This document shows, piece by piece, positions 24,474-36,570 of a stretch of DNA of 64,000 nucleotides. Position 1 is the first letter of the stretch. Each line of letters opens with the position of its first letter. The position numbers and the translations under genes were made by a program. The DNA lies in NCBI RefSeq assembly GCF_020085105.1, contig NC_058056.1, positions 17,045,429 to 17,109,428 on the forward strand, written 5' to 3'. The stretch comes from Siniperca chuatsi. Lineage: Eukaryota; Chordata; Actinopteri; Centrarchiformes; Sinipercidae. Below the pieces are notes generated by a model, which searched no databases, had not been told where the DNA came from, and was given only the letters and a program-made list of their open reading frames with translations.

Positions 24474-24824
24474 TAGGAATACACAATTCATTACACCACA
24501 TCGGCATCTGCGCCGATACTGGCATTAAATGGATCGGCCATGGCATCACTGATCCATATAAATTGTGAACGTCATCATAAAAGCCACTTTGAGTTATATT
24601 CATTCAGTCATGACGGGCCACAGACTCAGTGTTTAGTTCCACAGCAATCCCTGACCTCATGTTACATTACATGAATAATATTCCAAGTAGTTCCACGCAG
24701 TGAGGTATACAGATTTTAAATTCAGAAAATGAGAGCACTGATATCAGATCGGTACTTGGTATCCACAGATACCCTAAGTTAAAATTGGTATCAGGAGAGA
24801 AAAAGTGGGAACAGTGCATCCCTA
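24474..24824. mobile_element. hAT-like MITE with near-perfect 8-bp target duplication
   Basis: A 351-bp element. It ends with GCATCCCTA, whose reverse complement TAGGGATGC pairs with the left end TAGGAATAC. Flanking 8-mers are TTATGTAC (24466-24473) and TTATCTAC (24825-24832), 7 of 8 identical, as expected for hAT transposition. Internal words such as CGATACTGGCATT, GATCGGTACTTGGTATC and GATACCCTA are typical of a known fish family. No ORF. Confidence 0.75.
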
Positions 24825-26664
24825 TTATCTACCTGTTTATCTGACCCTTTGCTCCGGCCTTCTTCTGGGCCCACAGCTTAGTGTTTTTCCACTGCTGGTC
24901 ACTGGAGGGAGATAAAGTGCAAGCTTGTTTTTATGCAAAAGTAAAATGAATCCTGGCCCACCTAGTTGTATGCCTTTCTATCAAAGCACTCAGTACTGAA
25001 CAAGCTGACTCTTCTTTACTCTTCATTTAAACACTGTGTGGTAACCTACTGATTGAAAATATATATATTTCCTCATAAGCTTCAGATAACTACTGCACAA
25101 TTTTGTGCCCTCTGATTAAAAAGTACGTGATGGAGTAGTTTGTCTGAATCTGTAAATGCACAAGTCATGTTATATGTAAATTGATTTATATTTATACATG
25201 CACAGCTGACACAGCTTACAAAATCTGTATGTAAATGACTTCAGCGCCTCTCCATCTGTCTCTTCTTGCCTGTAGCATTTTGACTGTTATCATTTTCCAT
25301 CTCTTCCTCATGCTCTCTCTTTCCTCCAATGCTGTAACACCATGAACCATTACAGCAGATTCTGCTTTACAGTATCATATCGTAGTATCACCACATACTT
25401 TTACAGCACTCCCTTTCATAACAGTCACACAGTAACTGCTGCTGCTTTGGGGCTGGACAGGATTTATGCTGGAAAGATGTACTGTACACAGTCATGTCCA
25501 ACTAAAAGCAGTCTTAAATTATTTATACGCTGATACACATTCATACTCTGCTATATTCCCATTGGGCTCTGCTCTCTGTACTTTGACGTCATTGTACCAG
25601 TAATTCACACTGCAAAGAATGGCTCTTTTACACACACATACAGACTGACTAACTCAACCTGCAGCAGCAGAACGAGGCTACTGATGTTGATTATACAACA
25701 GCGGAAAACTAGCATCATCACCAACATCTGTCTCCTGTCTCAGAAAGGAAGAAAGTGGTGCAGTTTTTATCCAGGACCTGTCTCATCAGTTTACTGCAGC
25801 TCTGCTCAAATGGAGGCTGCTCTTGGGTTTTTGTAAGGGTGGGAGTGTGTGTGGGTGTATGTGAGAGTGGATGCAGATCCTTGTCTGATCTGATCCTTGT
25901 AAAAGGGATACTGTCCAGGGCTGAATATTTTAATAGAAGTTCCTCTCTATTTGTTTGTGCTTTTGTTTTTCTCTGGCTGATGTGAGTTATAGTTGTGATG
26001 TGCTGCTTATAGCATCCCCTGTGGTTTTGTTAAATTACATATGCAAGCACAAAAACCTAAGATTGACACTTCATCTCACTCTTGCTCTATCTACAGCACA
26101 TGTCTCCAAGGGTAATGTATCATTTTTATAGTAACAAAATAGTCACCCATAATTCATTCTAACCCTGCACACAAACACAATGCTAGCTTTTCCACATACA
26201 ACACATGCTGCACAATTCATACTGGGGGGAAATTATGTTAGTGTTCCTGTCATCCAGTTACTAGATGCATGTGATTTATGACATGGTACATGCAATGTAT
26301 ATGATGATAGCTGCACCAGCTATGAAGGTTATCCAACACTGATCAACAGCACTGCTTCTACAGAGTCCCAGAAGTGACAAAAGTGTAACTAAATACCTAA
26401 ATGAAAAGAAAAATGTCCTTTACTGTCTTGTAATCCACCTGTTTCCCATTTATACTCACATGCAACATTTTCTGTTTTGTTCTTGTTGCTTGCACAGTAA
26501 TGAGAAAAATGTGTCTAAAATACCTGGGCAGTATCTGACACATCATTGATTATTTAGTGTGTCCAATAAGCTCCCAATGCTCCTGAGAAGACTATTTTTT
26601 TCAAGCCTCTAGTTCCAAGTGATTTATTTTTGTTGTTGTTGAATATAAACCTCTAATAACACAT

Positions 26665-26970
26665 TTTTTTGGCAACTTGGAAACACGTTGTGAACACACA
26701 TTGATGTATCATCACCTTTTAAATTGCTATGGCAAACTTGTTAGCAAAGAGTTTCTATTATTTACACATCCAGCAGCAACATTATCATTCATTCAGAGTC
26801 ATGTTTCTGGCCACCTGGCGAGGGAAAGTCCAATATTCACTCTCTCTTTTTGCTCTGGGTTTGGTCTCTGCCAGCTCCTGAGGGAAATATCTGGCTCTTT
26901 AGCTGCTAAACGCTTCACTTTGTTCACCAGCTAGTCGTTAACTGTGTCTGTTTGCTGTTTGTTGCTGAGT
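26665..26970 (-). repeat. Dispersed fish repeat, copy 2 (inverted)
   Basis: The reverse complement of this segment aligns with about 2768-3050 along most of its length (see copy 1). It lacks part of the 3' end present in copy 1. Non-coding. Confidence 0.7.
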
Positions 26971-26974
26971 AGGT

Positions 26975-27190
26975 CAATCAAGATCAAGATAACTTTATCA
27001 TCATTCAGACTATACACAGGACAAGTTTACAGTAGAACGAAATTACGCAGCATCCGGCTCACAATGATAATTGTGAAATACTATAGAACTGACAGAGGTA
27101 AGAATAATAAATTAATTATATAAATATACTATAAATAAACATGAGTACATTGCACACATTGAATAAAATTACACATATGGATAAAATTGA
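26975..27190. repeat. Possible retroelement 3' tail remnant
   Basis: AACTTTATCATCATTCAGAC followed by ACAGTAGAACGAAATTACGC and then short AAATA/ATAAATTGCAC words. This resembles tails common in fish (an 'ACTTTATTGTCATT...ACGAAATT' pattern). Too degenerate to assign. Confidence 0.4.
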
Positions 27191-28617
27191 ACATCTAATA
27201 AACAAATTGCACCACATTATTCACTGAACTCAAAGCTGATGATATAATCTTTTCAGTATAACTAATGCCAAGTTGAAGTTGCAACCCTGCTAGCATGCAG
27301 TTCTGTTGATACACACACACACCACACAACTCTGAAAGACAAACAGCTGAGGGAAACTCAGAATAATCAGTCATACTACATACTACAGTCATTTTAACCC
27401 AAAGCAGACTGGACAAGGTAAAGGCACACAGATGCTCTCACTCCTTCACAAGCACACACACACCAAATACTCACATACCACACAGATTAAAGTAATCTGG
27501 AACAGAGGCTAGCGTGAGAGAGATTGTGAGCAGGCTTTCATCACAATTTTAGCTATAAAGAGAGAGGAGAGAGAATAGATGGACGTGGATGGTGGATTAG
27601 AGTTAGAGATAATTGTATTTTGGAAGGATCAGGCATTTAAAGTAATCAGATTACATTAATTAGATGTCATTACAAAAAAATTAAATAAATGTTTTCAATA
27701 AAAACATTTTAATTTAAAAAAATCTTTCCAGCATTCACACCAATAGTAAAGATTTGAAGAACAATGCTGCTGAATCAGCATTCACACAAATGGTGATGGC
27801 AATCTGTGTGTGCATCACAGGCACCATGTGGGATTAGTTTAGAGTGAGTGGTTTTAAACTGCAGGATGTTGTGCAACCACTGGAATCTTCCAAAAATGGG
27901 CATCATGTTAAAAAAATACTCCACTGAGGCATCTTGTCTTGATCCCTAAAATCTTACTCACGCAGTCATGTTTATATTGCACAACTGTATAAATCTGAGG
28001 GAAACTGTGCAACACGTGCAAGTAAACCTCATAAGGCTGCACCACGTTACCCTTGTTCACATTCCATGTACAGAGTTTGATGCAAATTAATTAATTCTTA
28101 TCTTTATTCTTATTTAAATGTACATTGTACCTTTGTCTGCATACTTGTCCTTGTATGCTCTTTATTATTCTAATCCTTTTGCAAATGTCTTTCTTTTTTC
28201 TGGCTTTTTGAACAGCAGGATAAAGACCTGAAGAGCATCTTTAGGGTTTCCTGTCATTTATTCCTTCTATAGGCACATAAAGTACAACTTCTCCCATTTT
28301 TCTTTCTTTTGCTTCTCTGCCTTTGTGTTTGTCTGCCTTTCTCTCTCTTCTCTCTAGAGATCAGTAGATCAGTGAAGCTTAAAACAGGGGAAGAGCAGTC
28401 AGTGCTACTGCTAATGCAATGCCAATCCTGAGATAAAAGCAAAGAGCTAAGTGAACACTCAAATATGCAAGCACATAGACACTCACACACATGCATGCAC
28501 ACCTCTGACCTGCTAAAAGCGTCATTGTTTTGATTCACTCTAGCTGAAGGCAGTTATTTAAAACATCACTACTTCTTAGTGCTCCAAGTGCACCAGTGTT
28601 ACCCTTTTCAGTTGTGT

Positions 28618-28622
<5 letters not shown>

Positions 28623-28688
<66 letters not shown>
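28623..28688. repeat. (TG)33 microsatellite
   Basis: An uninterrupted TG run of about 66 bases, preceded by a shorter interrupted TG stretch. Confidence 0.95.
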
Positions 28689-28689
<1 letters not shown>

Positions 28690-29857
28690 TGTATTTGAGT
28701 GAACTTATCCTGTGTCTTACTTCATAGTCTTCTTCACTTCTGCAATGATGCTGCAGAAGTCATTTGTCTATACAGAGAGGGTAAGTTTGGCTGTTAATGG
28801 AATGAATATTACAGCAAGCAGAAGAAGGAGGAAAAAAAATCATGTATTATATCATGATAATGTAACTACTTACTATCAGATCAGTCATGTCAAAATTGGT
28901 AAAATACAAGTCATTATTGCTGCAACAATTCTTAATTGAAACATGAGTTCAGGTTTCACTTTTTCATATTGCAGTACTGCCATAACACGATAACTGAACA
29001 AGTGAAGACAGGTGTACCTGTTCACTTTATAGGCCACAGAACAGGTAACAAATTAACATTCAGGATTATACACATCACAACAGCTTTAATTTGGGTTAAT
29101 GCTCTGAAAAATTGAACTCCTGAGATCACGGGGCTCTGTCAGTCTAGAGATTGCCTTTTCAGTTCACCCTTTGTTTTTCCACTTAAATACTGCTTAAATA
29201 GAAACTTTAATTTGGGCACCTTTGCATAGGTGTTTAGATAATTTGATGCTTGCTTTATTTCTTATAAATGAATACATCTAAATTTAAGTAACTGAATTTG
29301 AGAGCACAGGGCAGGAGGACAAGCATACAGAGGGCTACACACTGCAGTATTTGCAGTGGGAGAATGTTTGTATAAGCTTGGTATGATTTCTTGGTACCAC
29401 ACTTCAACTCAACTATCATCAACTAACATCTTTTTTCCCCTAAGCCACCAAATTTGCTGCAAACAACAGTTTATTAGCAACAGTGAGTCTTCTTTGCTTG
29501 CCATTTGAGTACTGTCTAACATATGTACATATATGTCAACAGTAACCTATTGTTACCTATTTCAAATAGGTCAAAAGAGGGAGAGAATGAGAGAGAGAAT
29601 GAGTACCGGGAAAGGGTGAAAATGCTGAGCAGCAAGGTGATAAAAGGGAGAGAGAAATTGGAGCATCACCCCTCCCTCCTGCATTTGCCATCTGATGTGG
29701 AGACGGTGTTGCTAGGGGCAACCATCCGAGCAAGAGAAAGGGAGAGAGAGGGAAATCTAGAGACCAGCTGGTAAGAGGGATGGCAGCAGAGAGGCACGGA
29801 GGACACGGAATGAACCAAACAGCATCAGCAAAGGGTAGAGAGACCTGATACTTCTGC

Positions 29858-30082
29858 ATGTCTTGCCTCACTCCGCCTCGCTTGACTGATGATGACGACG
29901 AAGCAAAACAATCAAGCAGAGGACACAACAGCCTGCCAGCATCAGCAGCAAAGAAGCAGGCTGCCCAGTCATCAGCTGACGTGCTCATGAGTTCAGCAGC
30001 CAATGAGCTGCCAGGAGGCTCCTCCCGAGCACAACCACTCAGATGCAGAGACGGCACAAGCCTGGCTCAGTTGTCTTATTAA
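29858..30082 (+). other. trnp1 leader region with 74-codon uORF
   Basis: An open frame from ATG 29858 to the stop at 30082, rich in Ser/Ala and with a DDDDEAK patch. It ends 145 bp before the trnp1 ATG and resembles no protein I know. If the mRNA begins upstream of it without splicing, it would act as an upstream ORF. The start context is weak (T at -3). The GC-rich, open composition may alone explain it. Confidence 0.35.
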
Positions 30083-30227
30083 TGAATGGAGCAGTTCCCA
30101 GGCTGGATCACTGCACATCTCCGCACTCTCCGCTCGGCTGCTCTCTCCTCTGACACAGGAAGACCGCGAAAAACATCAACATTGACAACAAGGACAGCAG
30201 CAGTACAGGAAGAGTTAAACAGTGGCC

Positions 30228-30860
30228 ATGAATGGACGGCAAAGAAACACAGACAACCATGATGAGGACACAACCGAGGACATGGCAGCACCTATTAAGA
30301 ACAAGGACCCACATCCTGATCTCCACCCACCGGATTCACCCTCTCCATCGTCATCTTCTCCCCCTCTTCCTCCATTAGCCATGCCACCTTCTACATCTGC
30401 CTCCGCTCTCCTGGCACTGGCCTCTCCAGCCACCAGGCGCTCCATTTCAATGGGAGACTTCCGTAGGGTGACAGGGGCTCTGCTAACTGGCTCTGAACCG
30501 CCATCCACCTCTGCCACGGCCCCCTCCTCCAAGCTCGTCACCCCCAGCTCCAGCATGGAGTTCGAGGCAGCTCGACGGCGCCTCCTGGAGGTGGAGGAGC
30601 GTCAACGTGTCATCAGAGAGATGGAGCGCCGGCTGGAGGAGCTCAGGGAGGTGTTTGTGCGCTCAGAGCAGGAGGTGGTGGTTCACGGGGAGCTGGTTTC
30701 GCGAATATCTAGTGCTGCCCAGCAGGGGGAGCTGTACGTGGCAGAGAACAGCCAACGGCTGAAGAAAGGCCTGAGGTTCAAGAAACATCGACCTACCATC
30801 GTCTTCTCCTCCATGCTGGGACTCCGAACGTGCCTCCCCTGGCCTGTGAAGCTCAAATAG
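30228..30860 (+). CDS. trnp1: TMF-regulated nuclear protein 1, intronless CDS
   Basis: 210 aa. Mammalian TRNP1 is a nuclear, chromatin-associated protein that controls neural-progenitor proliferation, cortical expansion and folding, and forms condensates. The identifying core is EAARRRLLEVEERQRVI, then MERRLEELREVF, GELYVAENSQRLKKG and LGLRTCLPW, which matches the mammalian core. Residues 1-110 are low-complexity and Ser/Pro-rich (disordered); about 112-165 is a coiled coil; 177-188 (RLKKGLRFKKHR) is a likely nuclear localisation signal. ATG 30228 has G at -3; the GTG six bases upstream is not a plausible start. The protein stops 7 residues after PW, without the Arg/Pro-rich tail of the mammalian protein. 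RRSIS (70-74) is a basophilic-kinase-type site. Confidence 0.93.
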   Translation: MNGRQRNTDNHDEDTTEDMAAPIKNKDPHPDLHPPDSPSPSSSSPPLPPLAMPPSTSASALLALASPATRRSISMGDFRRVTGALLTGSEPPSTSATAPSSKLVTPSSSMEFEAARRRLLEVEERQRVIREMERRLEELREVFVRSEQEVVVHGELVSRISSAAQQGELYVAENSQRLKKGLRFKKHRPTIVFSSMLGLRTCLPWPVKLK

Positions 30861-31886
30861 GACAATAGAGGCTTGCATCTCCACCATTGCTTTAGAAATG
30901 TGCTTTACATAAATGGGAGGATAGATTTCCATTCTTTAGCTATCACTAATTGACACGGCTGCTCTCCAGTTTCCACCTCTCTGCTCTTGTATCCTGAGGC
31001 TGGTCCTCCAGGTCTTTAGAGTGCCTACAATAATCACAAATGCTAGTAAGAAGCTTCCGGTTTAGTGCATTTCCAGAAATTCTCTGGCTAGCAAACCAAT
31101 CAAGCCAGTACCAATGCAGTGTGCACAGGATGTCATTGTATCTTCATTATTTTCAAAGATACTTTGCTGCTTGCAGTTTGGTGCAGTATGAACTTGAATA
31201 GGAGAGATTGTTTATTGATATAGACTCCATGATGCATGGATGAGTCATTTTTCAGGTGATGTGGGAGGAGAGGTTGTTAGGTGACAAGAGCTTTGCCGTA
31301 CATCTGTAAACTAAACCAATAAGGATTATGTAATGTAAACCTTTTCAGAGGAAGAAGAGGAAGAGAGGGGTAAGAGGGAAAGAAATAGAGGAGAAGAGAC
31401 AGAAGAAAGCACCGAACAATCTGCCTCTCCAACATGTCACGACAGAAGGGAAGGGCAGTGAAAGAGAATCAGAGGTTAAGCTATGATAGGGATTGCTGCA
31501 CTGTTACATAAAACCAAGGATGCAGTAATGAGGCAGGGAATGGAAAAGAGTCTGAAAAAGAGAAAACGCACAAAGTGTGGAATTGTGATGGCTGAGACAT
31601 ACACAGAAAATGTGCCTTGGCTTCTCTGTGACCACTCGTCCACCACCACAACTTCTGTTTTTGGCAGCATAAATGAGGAAATGCAAGAGAGCGGGAGAGG
31701 AGTTCATGCTGGGACGATTCCACCTGTGGCCTCTTTTTATCCAGTCACCTAGCAACCACTCATCTCTCGATCATAAATCTGCTTCCACAAACCTACAGAA
31801 TGTATCCAGCAGAGCACTGTAATTACAACACTACTAGAGGTCCCCTGAAGGGTTTAGGAACGAATATTTCTGCTGCATTTATTTAA

Positions 31887-31892
31887 AATAAA
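31887..31892 (+). terminator. trnp1: AATAAA polyadenylation signal candidate, trnp1
   Basis: The first canonical hexamer downstream of the trnp1 stop, implying a 3' UTR of about 1 kb. An AATAAG near 31318 is a weaker, nearer option. Purine-only stretches (about 31340-31420) lie inside this presumed UTR. Confidence 0.45.
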
Positions 31893-34800
31893 TTAGAACT
31901 GGCTATATAGTCAAACATATTATTGATACAAGCTGTTGTTGAACCTGCTAATTTATTTGATGATTAGAGGTTGCACTTAAGTTAAGCCATGCATGCATTA
32001 GCAAGGAGAGCTAAGGTAGGCCCTCACTGTTTGCTGATTGTGTCTTAGAATGACACAAGTATAGTGTATTGTGTGCACAATAACAGCTTCACTGGTATCA
32101 TAATCAGCTTTTTTGTGGCACATAGGGAAGTTAGGCAATACATCTTCATTTAGGGTTTGTATGTCAAAGCCAAAACAATTTGTTTAGTTAATTTGATATA
32201 TCAATTAGTATTTGTTTTGTGATCCTTCGCATGCACAGCAGTATCTTTGTCCCATATGCAGTGGATGACCTGGTTTCTACGTATAGATGACACTCATTTT
32301 TTGGCCTAATTCTTCTCTTCCTTTCTCCCATTTCTCTTCTCTCTGGATTAGCAATGACTAAGTATCTCTTGTAGTCATCTATCCCCCAAATCCCTTGCTT
32401 CAGCTGTATGTGTGTGCGTAGAAAGCACCGCCAACACACCAGGGATATCTATTTTTGGCATTCGAAGGTTATGGCAGAGAGGCAGGCATTCAATCTCAGC
32501 GCAGCATTCGTTGGAAAAAAGCATATATTGAGATGTCAGTGCATGTGAGTATGCGTCTAAGTGTGCTACTTTCCAAAAGAAGGAAAATTGTGCTTTGTTT
32601 GCTCTCCTATCATAAATGACTTCAACGAAGAACAAAGCAAGGCTGTTTCCAAGAGAAGCATATGGTTTGACTGTATAATTGCTTAGGTTTCCATAAAGTC
32701 ATCATGTGTACTTAGATATTCCACTTTTAATTGCTCCCTAATTTCAAAGATACACATGACTGGGACATGTTCCTGCATCATTTGAGATGCATTAGAAATG
32801 TCTCTGTCAAGTCAAGGGTGGCAGGAAAAGGCATTGATGTACTGCTCTTTAGAGGCAAAGTGAGAAGAAAAACGTGATGCATGTGGACTAGATGTGAAGA
32901 CTAAATGCATGAGTTTAATAATGTAGGTTGATGCAAATCAAATAGAATGAAGACACAGGTTAGCTTTGGTTATTTTCTAATTTTGATTACAAGGGCTTAA
33001 ATGATCAGTTTGTCTGATTGGGAACACAGTTAAAGGGGCACTCCACCGATTTTACAGTTTAGTTATGGAGAGGACCACTCAGCCTGTGAAAACAGGTATA
33101 TAATGTCCTCTGTGGAGTCCTCAGGAAGGAATGTCTGAAAAAAGAAGGTCTAATGAAAGATAATATCCAGTAGTATTATGGGAAAGCGTTTCTGGAGCTT
33201 GACCTATACAGTGACTAAAATTCTGGATATCTGCTGCTTCAGTTTTGACGATTCTTTTTTTAATCTGTCCCTTGTGAGTCCTCCAACTTCATGCAAGTGC
33301 AGTACTAAATCGCTGGAGTGCCCCTTTAAACAAAGAAAATGTTACAGATTCAGTGTAGCCATGATGACCTTATCATCGAATGTTGACTAACTATATAAGC
33401 ATTCCACATGAAGTACTGCGTGCTTTTTAGTGCACATCAATACCAAACAATGTTCAGCTAAGCCAGTTGTTAGTAGGATGCTTGTGCAGAATAAAAGGGT
33501 CTAGTAGGCCTTAAACATGTATTCATGGTCCTATGTTTATAGCTAGAGTTATAACTGAATATACAGCTGGCCTATATATTGCTTTTGATATGACTTATGC
33601 AGTATTTGTGCATTGGCATTGAGAATAACCATACTGATGAAGGCGATGGTAAACAGGCGAACTCATGACCATCATAGACCTCATCCAGAAACATCAATAT
33701 CTGGGCAGAAGAAGAAAAAGCAACTCATGCACTGTTGTGGGACTGCACCTTTTGCGTTTTTCTTTGAATGAAAAAGATAACTACGTTTCCCAAAGATCTC
33801 TGGGCCCACTTGCAGAATGAATGTAATATTAATTGTTACTGAAGTGTTTTTTTCCCCTCAACAATGAATACACAGTATAATCATATCTATCTTGTTTGAA
33901 CCTGTGCTTGGCAATAACTTTTGATACAAGAGATTTAAACACAAACAAATGTTTGGAGAACTGGAAACTATGACTAACTACAATTACAGCTCTCACAGCC
34001 CTTTACTGACACAAATGCTGGCCAAGCACAGGTCCAAAAACCTTTTCTGATGTTTATTTATCCTTTGAATGTTTTAATATTTTGTGTTTGTTTATGTGAT
34101 GTGGTGTACAGTATGTATTTATGTTGAATAAGCACTTTTTGTTTTCCTTAAATCAGGTGTTTGTTACCATTATTTTTCAGGATTGAGAGCTGTATATTCT
34201 ACTTTAGTGTGAATGTAAAGTAAAAGTTTACTTGGAAAATGTTATATGCTTAATAGTAACAGCAGGTTTGGACTCAGTTTGCTTTCAGTTCCAAATGTTA
34301 AATAAACCAGCTTAACCAGCATAATTACAGAGCCTTAATTCTAATAATTTCTGACAGATTTATGGTTATGAGACCATGTTCACAGGAAAGATTCCACTTT
34401 CCAAATTTAATTGAAAACCTGCTGGATTGGAAGTTAGTTGTCCCCAAACCTTGCTGATGTACTAGCACTGCTTCTGAAAAGGCTTTTGCTTTGTGCTACA
34501 AAGTGAAAGAATGAATGTTGTGCTGTGTTTAATGCTTAAATTTGCTACCACTTATTTAATTTTCTTCACACTATCTATTTACTTGAGCACAGAGCTACAA
34601 TGTACAAGACTAGTAAATATTAAAAGATATATTTCATTTTAAGCATTATCAGGTTTTGTAAAATATGCTGAATTATTAGAATAAATGGACTAAATGAATT
34701 TTTTCATGTCTCAGACTGGAGAGAAAATCCTAAATAGGCTACAGTCTCTCTTTGGGATTCGGCTGGAAACTGCTAACATAAAGTGTTTCAGGTGGTATCT

Positions 34801-36570
34801 CTAAATATTACATCCTTTGCAGTTGCATGGGAGGTCTAGGAAGTAAATGGGGTCACATTGCTGCACCATACAGCAGCACAGCAGTGTAGTGCCAGATCAG
34901 CAGAAAACTGCTCTTTGACGTAACAAGATGCTGCAGGCCAGAAAGAAACAAACTGTGAAAAAGCTACATTAAGTATATACAGTCATATAGTGTCATTCAG
35001 TCATTCGTTTGTCCATCAGAGCCCTTTCTCAGCTGATTATTTGGTTTAATGGAGGTTAGATAACCCTGTGTTCAGATGGAAAGGGCAGAATTACTGGAAA
35101 TATATCCCACTTCCAAGTGCTCATTATTGCAAGCCAGGATTTGTGAAGTTACATTAAGCTGATGTTTTTGCTGTTGCTCACTTAATGAAAGGCATTACCC
35201 ATGTAGATGGCTTTTAGACACGCAGATCTGAATATCTAGGGTATTAGAAAGTTAGAACATCCTCTATTTTATTTTCAGAGATTACAGACCCTGATGCATA
35301 CAAACTACTACAAAATACTTATACAAAACGTGCTAATAATATGGACCCAAGCCACATTTCTCTTCCACCCGAGAACCATATAAACCCAGAGATTAGTGCA
35401 GGCTTTACTCTGCATTTCATGGATTACTATTATATTTCACAACATGTACATTACATTAAATTATATTTGTGTGTACCGTGTAAAACATAAAATGGATGCG
35501 CGCATTAGCGAATGAATACATTTAGGCTACTATACAGTATGTTTTAGAAGTAACACTTTACTGAAAGTGCTTTTTGTATGCATTAGTACACTTCGTCAGG
35601 CCTAATGGTGGGAAATGGGTGTGTATGGGCTACCCAGTTGGCAGAGCAGAATAGGCCGTGGTATTGTTATCATGGCTGTTAGCGTGGTGGCCTGTTATGT
35701 AAGTGACAGGTTGGAATTTCATCATCCTGGCTCTGGGATGGAGGATCAGGGCTAAGTAATGTCCGGATGGAGACAAAATGAGGCTGGAAGGATGGAGAGC
35801 TGCAGGGAAAACTGCCAAGAGAGACGGATGGAGAGATTTAGCTTTAGGGAGGCCTAAAGGGTAGAAGGAGGAAAAAAGCTATGGAGCTGCCAGAAATGGC
35901 AGGAGGAAGTGAAAATGCAACTGTCAAAATGTATATACATGGGTTCCATTTGTTAAATTTTATTCAATTTCAATTCAGAAATGTTTTATCCTTTATTTAC
36001 CCATGGTTACCCACTGAGATGCCTTGCTCACACTCACGCATTTTTGTAACTGAACTACAGATACTATCACATTGAAAGTTTCTTTTACTGTAGACCAGAA
36101 CTTAAAGAGATAATAGTGTTTCTTGTGAGCATAAGGAAAGATAACACTGGGAAGATATTTTAATTGGCCATAGCTCTCAAATAAAATTTGTTTCAAAAAT
36201 GTAATAATCTTTTGATGATTTGTATGTAATTAAAGCTAAATAATGGTCCCATTGATGTCTATGGACTGTGAATTATTGGATTTCCAGTAACAAAAACTAG
36301 TATATATGTGGAATTACAGTCACCACAACATTTTGCATAATTCACCTGTACTAAATTATGATCCAGTTGATTGTCATCAAAAAGTCACAACATTCACCCA
36401 GTTATATTTTTCTACATACTGTGCAGTATAGGTGTGTAGAAGGTAATCATGGCCACCAAACCCTTGTCACAATGAGTTTTATAATACACATCACAAGGAA
36501 GTAGGTATAATATGCTACATTAGTCCACTCTACATACACCAGATACAGAAAAATATCACATAATTTACAC
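31893..36570. other. Intergenic region between trnp1 and asap3
   Basis: AT-rich, with one clear MITE (33030-33329). I see no supported exon. Short frames on both strands lack splice context and resemble no family I know. Several further AATAAA words (near 33489 and 34305) would allow a longer trnp1 3' UTR. Confidence 0.55.
33030..33329. mobile_element. 300-bp TTAA MITE with near-perfect TIRs
   Basis: Bounded by TTAA at 33030-33033 and 33326-33329. The left terminus TTAAAGGGGCACTCCACCGA and the reverse complement of the right terminus TTAAAGGGGCACTCCAGCGA differ at one base; pairing runs about 23 bp. No transposase. Structure and TTAA target site point to a piggyBac-type non-autonomous element. 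Confidence 0.85.

Larger units (their letters stand above)
22881..29857. other. Intergenic region between rps6ka1 and trnp1
   Basis: AT-rich and without a supported exon. It contains interspersed repeats (about 23815-24235, 24474-24824, 26665-26970, about 26975-27190) and a long TG microsatellite (28623-28688). Purine-rich sequence rises toward 29570-29760, just before trnp1. Regulatory elements for trnp1 would be expected here but cannot be identified from one sequence. Confidence 0.6.

Noticed and set aside
29557..30057. 166-codon minus-strand open frame opposite the trnp1 leader
   Set aside because: No family resemblance, weak composition-driven openness, and no splice or promoter context. 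Kept only as a low-weight observation.
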